From: Paenibacillus sp. LHD-38
GTDB lineage: Bacteria; Bacillota; Bacilli; Paenibacillales; Paenibacillaceae
Direction of reading: 5' to 3'
DNA: 64,000 nucleotides
NCBI RefSeq assembly: GCF_031157315.1
Contig: NZ_JAVIFU010000011.1
Coordinates: 124,001 to 188,000 of the forward strand
The notes under the pieces are model-generated. The model was not told the origin of the DNA. It worked only from the letters and a program-made list of their open reading frames with translations, and made no database searches. Both the position numbers and the translations under genes were made by a program. Shown here one piece after another: positions 60,887 through 64,000 of the stretch. The number at the start of each line of letters is the position of its first letter. Positions within the stretch are counted from its first letter, which is position 1.

Positions 60887-61417
60887 ATGATTAGAAAATG
60901 GTTTATCCCCATCGTGTCGCTGGCCGTATTGTTTGCGGTCGCTCCCGTGTGGGCCGCGAAGTCAGTAGCGGTTTTGCCAAATGTTTCACTAACGGCACAG
61001 CATCCCGAAGAGTCCGATATGAGCAATGAGCATAAGCACCATAAGGGCAAAATGACCCGCAAGGACTTTGAGGCTTATCGGCTGGAGAAGCTGAAAGAGT
61101 TAGCGACATACTTCGGTATCCAAGCCGAAGGGAAAACGGCGGAACAGCTGAAGAAGGAAGTAGAGGCTGCGAAGCTGGCTAATAAGGATAAGTGGGAAGC
61201 GTTTAAAGCAGAACATCAAGCGAAGCGTCTTGAGCATTTGCGCAATATTGCCAAGGAGCATGGCATCAAAACCGAAGGCAAGACGTCGGAGCAGCTTCGC
61301 GAGGAGCTTTTCCAGCTTCACGGGGGGAAAGGCAAGCGTCCTCATCGCCTGGAGGATCATGACCGCGCCAATGAAGAAAATGAATCGAAGCAAAAGGCCA
61401 AGCAAAGCGAGGTATAA
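60887..61417 (+). CDS. Small secreted protein with two 50-residue repeats
   Basis: 176 residues from ATG 60887 (GTG 60875 also possible). Signal peptide to about WAAK, a His-rich patch (EHKHHKGK), and two related units: EKLKELATYFGIQAEGKTAEQLKKEV and EHLRNIAKEHGIKTEGKTSEQLREEL, each a helix-loop-helix like an LEM/SAP-type fold. The tail is strongly charged. Follows the zinc GTPase by 130 bp, but no promoter or operator shows joint control. Function unknown. Confidence 0.75.
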   Translation: MIRKWFIPIVSLAVLFAVAPVWAAKSVAVLPNVSLTAQHPEESDMSNEHKHHKGKMTRKDFEAYRLEKLKELATYFGIQAEGKTAEQLKKEVEAAKLANKDKWEAFKAEHQAKRLEHLRNIAKEHGIKTEGKTSEQLREELFQLHGGKGKRPHRLEDHDRANEENESKQKAKQSEV

Positions 61418-61430
61418 GCTGGGTCATCCG

Positions 61431-61466
61431 AATCCGCCTGAGTCATGGACTGAGGCGGATTTTTTT
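61431..61466 (+). terminator. Terminator after the secreted repeat protein
   Basis: AATCCGCCT/AGGCGGATT stem with 13-nt loop followed by a run of T. Confidence 0.9.
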
Positions 61467-61698
61467 GGCTGCGCGGTAAAACTGAGCAGTCGATAGGCAA
61501 AACTACTTACTCAAGAATGATATTGGAATAACTTATTAGTCAATTGTAATTTAGAAAGGTTCAATCAACCCTTGCGATATAGAATGATGGTGATTTTAGT
61601 GGTTTTTTGTCGAATTATATAATGATAATATCCTGTTTTTCATTTTGCTGGGGATGAACTGTCAAGAATACTAGAACCACATCATTTGGGTGCTCTAT

Positions 61699-62059
61699 AT
61701 GGCTTGCAAGCAAATCAGCGAATGGGAGCAAATGGGCTTGACGCAGCTTTCGGTGAGCGTGAACATGTCGATGATCCAATTCCAGCAAAAGCAAATCGTC
61801 CATACGATTGAGCGGATCATATCCGGTCTTTATCAGCGGAATCGTAAGCGATTTTAAGAAACAAATGATTTACAAGTCTGTTATCGTCATAGCGCATCAT
61901 TTAAATTTGAAAGTGGTGACAGAAGGCGTAGAGACCCAAGAAGAGCTTAATGTGATCTGCAGCCATAATTGTGATGCTGTTCAAGGCTAAATATACAGTC
62001 CTCCTGTTCCGGCCGGTAAGTTTGTACAGCTATTCATGGAACATAATAAAGATGCTTAA
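61699..62059 (+). pseudogene. EAL-domain (cyclic-di-GMP phosphodiesterase) remnant
   Basis: First frame: WEQMGLTQLSVSVNMSMIQFQQKQIVHTIERII, the mid-EAL helix region. After a frame change near 61820: SGIVSDFKKQMIYKSVIVIAHHLNLKVVTEGVETQEELNVI and HNCDAVQG, then TAA where family members have Tyr (QGYLFSPP), then IYSPPVPAGKFVQLF. The ELEITES and DDFGTG segments between are missing. A deletion, a frameshift and a stop make it non-functional. The stretch 61467-61698 has nothing recognised. Confidence 0.82.
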
Positions 62060-62067
62060 TGATCAAT

Positions 62068-62100
62068 CCGTCTCCCCTTATACGTGGAGGCGGTTTTTTT
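62068..62100 (+). terminator. Terminator before the ECF sigma operon
   Basis: CCGTCTCC/GGAGGCGG stem (one G-T) with a 10-nt loop and seven T, just after the EAL remnant. Confidence 0.85.
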
Positions 62101-62149
62101 ATCGTGCCGGCAATCCGCCCGTTTGGTAAAATATTGTTTAGCGTTGATG

Positions 62150-62176
62150 TGTTACAAAAAGGCGGAAGGAATCGTC
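62150..62176 (+). promoter_or_regulatory. Possible ECF-type promoter
   Basis: TGTTAC at 62150 and CGTC at 62173, 17 bp apart, loosely fit the ECF pattern TGAAAC-N16-CGTC; would allow autoregulation of the sigma gene 42 bp downstream. Confidence 0.35.
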
Positions 62177-62217
62177 TTCCTTATAGCTTGAGCAAAAAAA
62201 GCAAGGAGGTAATCGGA

Positions 62218-62745
62218 ATGGAACATTCGGCGCCGGATTTGTTTCGTCAGCAATTTAATCAGCATTATCCTTCGGTAAGACGAAAGCTCATTGCGCTTAT
62301 TCGCGATGAAGCAGCTGCTGAGGATCTCGCCCAGGAAACATTTCTAAGGTTATACCGGAATCCGCCGGATCAGCCTGAAGCAATCGGGGGCTGGCTTCAC
62401 CGCGTATTAACGAGGCTGGCCTATGATTATATGGATATGAAGGCGCGGGAGCGAGCATTAACGGAGAAGCAGGAGCAGAGCATGCTGTCACAGCCGCAGG
62501 CCGAGCAGTCAGGCGAACAGCAGCTGCTCGATAAAGACGAGCAGGAACGGGTTCAAGGCTGGCTTGATGCCCTGCCTGAACGGGACAAGCAAATGCTGCT
62601 GCTAAGGTATGAAGGATACAGCTATGCAGAGATAGCGGAGCAGCTTAAGGTCCGGCAGCCCCAGGTCGGAATGATGCTGCGAAGAGCCGGGGATCGGCTA
62701 AAGCGGCATGCGCAGAAGGCAGAAGGCGCGTTTTCGCATGAATAG
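62218..62745 (+). CDS. ECF-type RNA polymerase sigma factor
   Basis: 175 residues from the ATG after AAGGAGG (the frame is open upstream through the terminator, without a ribosome site). Region 2 with DEAAAEDLAQETFLRLYRNP and region 4 with LPERDKQMLLLRYEGYSYAEIAEQLKVRQPQVGMMLRRAGDRLK. The next gene encodes a membrane protein of anti-sigma design, so this is probably a cell-envelope stress sigma. Confidence 0.92.
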   Translation: MEHSAPDLFRQQFNQHYPSVRRKLIALIRDEAAAEDLAQETFLRLYRNPPDQPEAIGGWLHRVLTRLAYDYMDMKARERALTEKQEQSMLSQPQAEQSGEQQLLDKDEQERVQGWLDALPERDKQMLLLRYEGYSYAEIAEQLKVRQPQVGMMLRRAGDRLKRHAQKAEGAFSHE

Positions 62746-62782
62746 TAAGTGAGAAGTCAAAACCTTTTAGGAGGAGATCAGG

Positions 62783-63970
62783 ATGACAGCCAATGGTGAT
62801 TTGAATAAGCGGGAACAAGAACAAATGTCGGCCGCATGGGCCCGTCTCGAGAAGCAGCTGCAGCAGACGGAGCAATCGCCGCTCTGGCAGCAATGGGAGA
62901 CGCAAGCTCTGATAAGCGAGTCTGCACAAGAGAAGGAGAAAGAAGGTTTCACTCCAACGGGAGGAATGCAAGCGCCGAAATCTGCAATCAGTCCGGTTCT
63001 TTCCGAGGCGCAGCAGGCTAATGCCGTTCCGCTGGGAAGACCGCGCGCAGCTATAAATGAGACTGAAAGCAATCCGCGTAAGGGCGGTACGGCCCATCGC
63101 TGGCTTCGAAGAAATTTAGGCAAAACGGCAGCCGCATGCGCTGCTGCCCTGATCACGGTGGTGATTGCTACGCCGTCAACGAATGAGGCTTTGGCAGCCT
63201 GGCTGAATACGTTCCGCATGGAGCATGTGATGGTAGTAAACGAGAATGATTTGGAATCGCTTTTGAACGGCTTTATGGGCGAGGGCGAGTCGCTCGAGAC
63301 GAATAATCGGTTCGGCAGTTTCGAGCGGTCGTCGGAAGGAAGCTGGGAGCCGCTGACAGCAGGGCAAGCAGAAGAAAGGCTGGGAGTTTCGATACCGGCC
63401 ATATCCGTTGCGGAGGATCAGACGACGGATATTACATCGAGGCCGGCGGAGTCGCTTACGTTTCGCTTAAACGTGGACGAAATAAACAGCGCAATGCGCA
63501 GTCTCGGTGCGGATAAGCTGCTGCCTGAATCCGTTGACGGCAAAGCGATAACCTTTCATACCGGCCAAGGTATAAATGTGGCATATCGACCGAATGAAGG
63601 AAGCGGCTCTGAGCAAAGCGTGCATGTTTCTTATATCAAAGAGCCAAGCATAAACGTAGATTCTTCGGTAGATGTAAAAGATGCCTATGAGGCGGTTATC
63701 CGCTTCCCGGCTCTGCCCGAGCATTTGCGTAACTCGCTGCAGCAGGCTATCAGCTTGGATAACGGCGAAATGCCGATACCGATTATTACAAATAATATAA
63801 CGGAGAAGGTTGTTATTAAAGGGGTAGAGGTTTATATGGAACAGATAGCCGGTCAAACCAACCTCAACGCCATTTGGCTGCAGGACGGACTTGTTACCAA
63901 TGCGAATTTCTTTGGCTATGAGGATAAGCAGAAAATACAAGCCATCCTTGCGGAGCTGATTCGTTCATGA
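62783..63970 (+). CDS. Probable membrane-bound anti-sigma factor
   Basis: 395 residues: polar N-terminal cytoplasmic part (about 1-110), one membrane segment (KTAAACAAALITVVIATPS, about 115-133), and a large outer domain ending VTNANFFGYEDKQKIQAILAEL. Start has GGAGGAGATCAGG upstream, 37 bp after the sigma stop. Design and position fit an anti-sigma for the preceding ECF factor; no zinc-binding ZAS motif (HxxxCxxC) was seen, so it belongs to another group. Confidence 0.8.
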   Translation: MTANGDLNKREQEQMSAAWARLEKQLQQTEQSPLWQQWETQALISESAQEKEKEGFTPTGGMQAPKSAISPVLSEAQQANAVPLGRPRAAINETESNPRKGGTAHRWLRRNLGKTAAACAAALITVVIATPSTNEALAAWLNTFRMEHVMVVNENDLESLLNGFMGEGESLETNNRFGSFERSSEGSWEPLTAGQAEERLGVSIPAISVAEDQTTDITSRPAESLTFRLNVDEINSAMRSLGADKLLPESVDGKAITFHTGQGINVAYRPNEGSGSEQSVHVSYIKEPSINVDSSVDVKDAYEAVIRFPALPEHLRNSLQQAISLDNGEMPIPIITNNITEKVVIKGVEVYMEQIAGQTNLNAIWLQDGLVTNANFFGYEDKQKIQAILAELIRS

Positions 63971-64000
63971 GTTCCTATGCGATTGAAACCAGCCAGTTAA

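Noticed and set aside
62767..63402. 211-codon minus-strand ORF opposite the anti-sigma gene
   Set aside because: Ser/Cys-rich shadow without a ribosome site; the plus-strand frame has a clear start and follows the sigma gene.
1..64000. CRISPR array or tRNA/rRNA genes
   Set aside because: No regularly spaced repeats and no recognisable tRNA or rRNA sequence were seen; the dispersed repeats are 0.6-22 kb apart and not array-like.

Overview
The window looks like a low-to-moderate-GC, spore-forming Firmicute, most likely Paenibacillus or a close relative. Evidence: several YesM/YesN sensor-regulator pairs next to sugar ABC transporters, a gerA-type spore germination operon, two YjcZ-type small proteins behind sigma-K-like promoters, an S-layer-homology protein, and strong GGAGG-type ribosome binding sites. 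Genus is inferred from style, not from a marker gene. No rRNA, tRNA or CRISPR array was found.

Layout. 1-11.1 kb: a sialic-acid locus (partial NanQ/YhcH-like gene at the edge, YesMN two-component pair followed by lrgAB on the minus strand, then solute-binding protein, two permeases, nanA, nanE and nanK on the plus strand). 11.1-13.3 kb: small YolD-like gene and M29 aminopeptidase. 13.3-15.9 kb: ImmA/ImmR-like pair divergent from a split SigO/RsoA-like sigma factor with a YvrJ-like protein, with a LexA-type SOS box in between; then a YjcZ-type gene. 16-24.8 kb: accessory region bounded by two copies of a small tyrosine recombinase (the first killed by one stop codon), holding an MNT/HEPN toxin-antitoxin pair, a group II intron reverse-transcriptase remnant, a broken IS110 element and a ger operon. 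25-30.2 kb: VncRS-like regulator/kinase with an FtsX-type ABC exporter and a broken lipoprotein hydrolase.

30.6-41.6 kb: a polysaccharide locus (secreted GH16 enzyme, cytoplasmic beta-helix GH110-like enzyme, ABC importer with one oversized permease, and YesMN); the parts suggest use of a galactan. 41.8-43.9 kb: debris (IS4-type fragment, kinase pseudogene, Excalibur fragment) and a HAD phosphatase. 44-52.4 kb: a 2-aminoethylphosphonate locus (ABC transporter, phnX, phnW, a saccharopine-dehydrogenase-like gene, DeoR regulator, binding protein), followed by a cohesin/SLH protein and alanine dehydrogenase, which could recycle the alanine formed by PhnW. 54.4-58.7 kb: second YjcZ gene, then a D-amino-acid operon (YheO/DauR-type regulator, D-threonine-aldolase-like enzyme, D-aminoacylase, RidA). 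58.8-64 kb: debris, a Zur-box-controlled COG0523 GTPase, a small secreted repeat protein, an EAL pseudogene, and an ECF sigma/anti-sigma pair.

The least explained feature is a family of ~95-bp intergenic elements (242, 15856, 38002, 58801, 59435, plus a deleted copy at 59398). All lie in the same orientation; two are essentially identical although 58 kb apart. Each can fold into an AT-rich hairpin followed by a GC-rich stem-loop, and several stem changes are compensated. One copy sits between a YjcZ gene and its terminator, a place where the paralogous locus has none, which suggests a mobile structured element.
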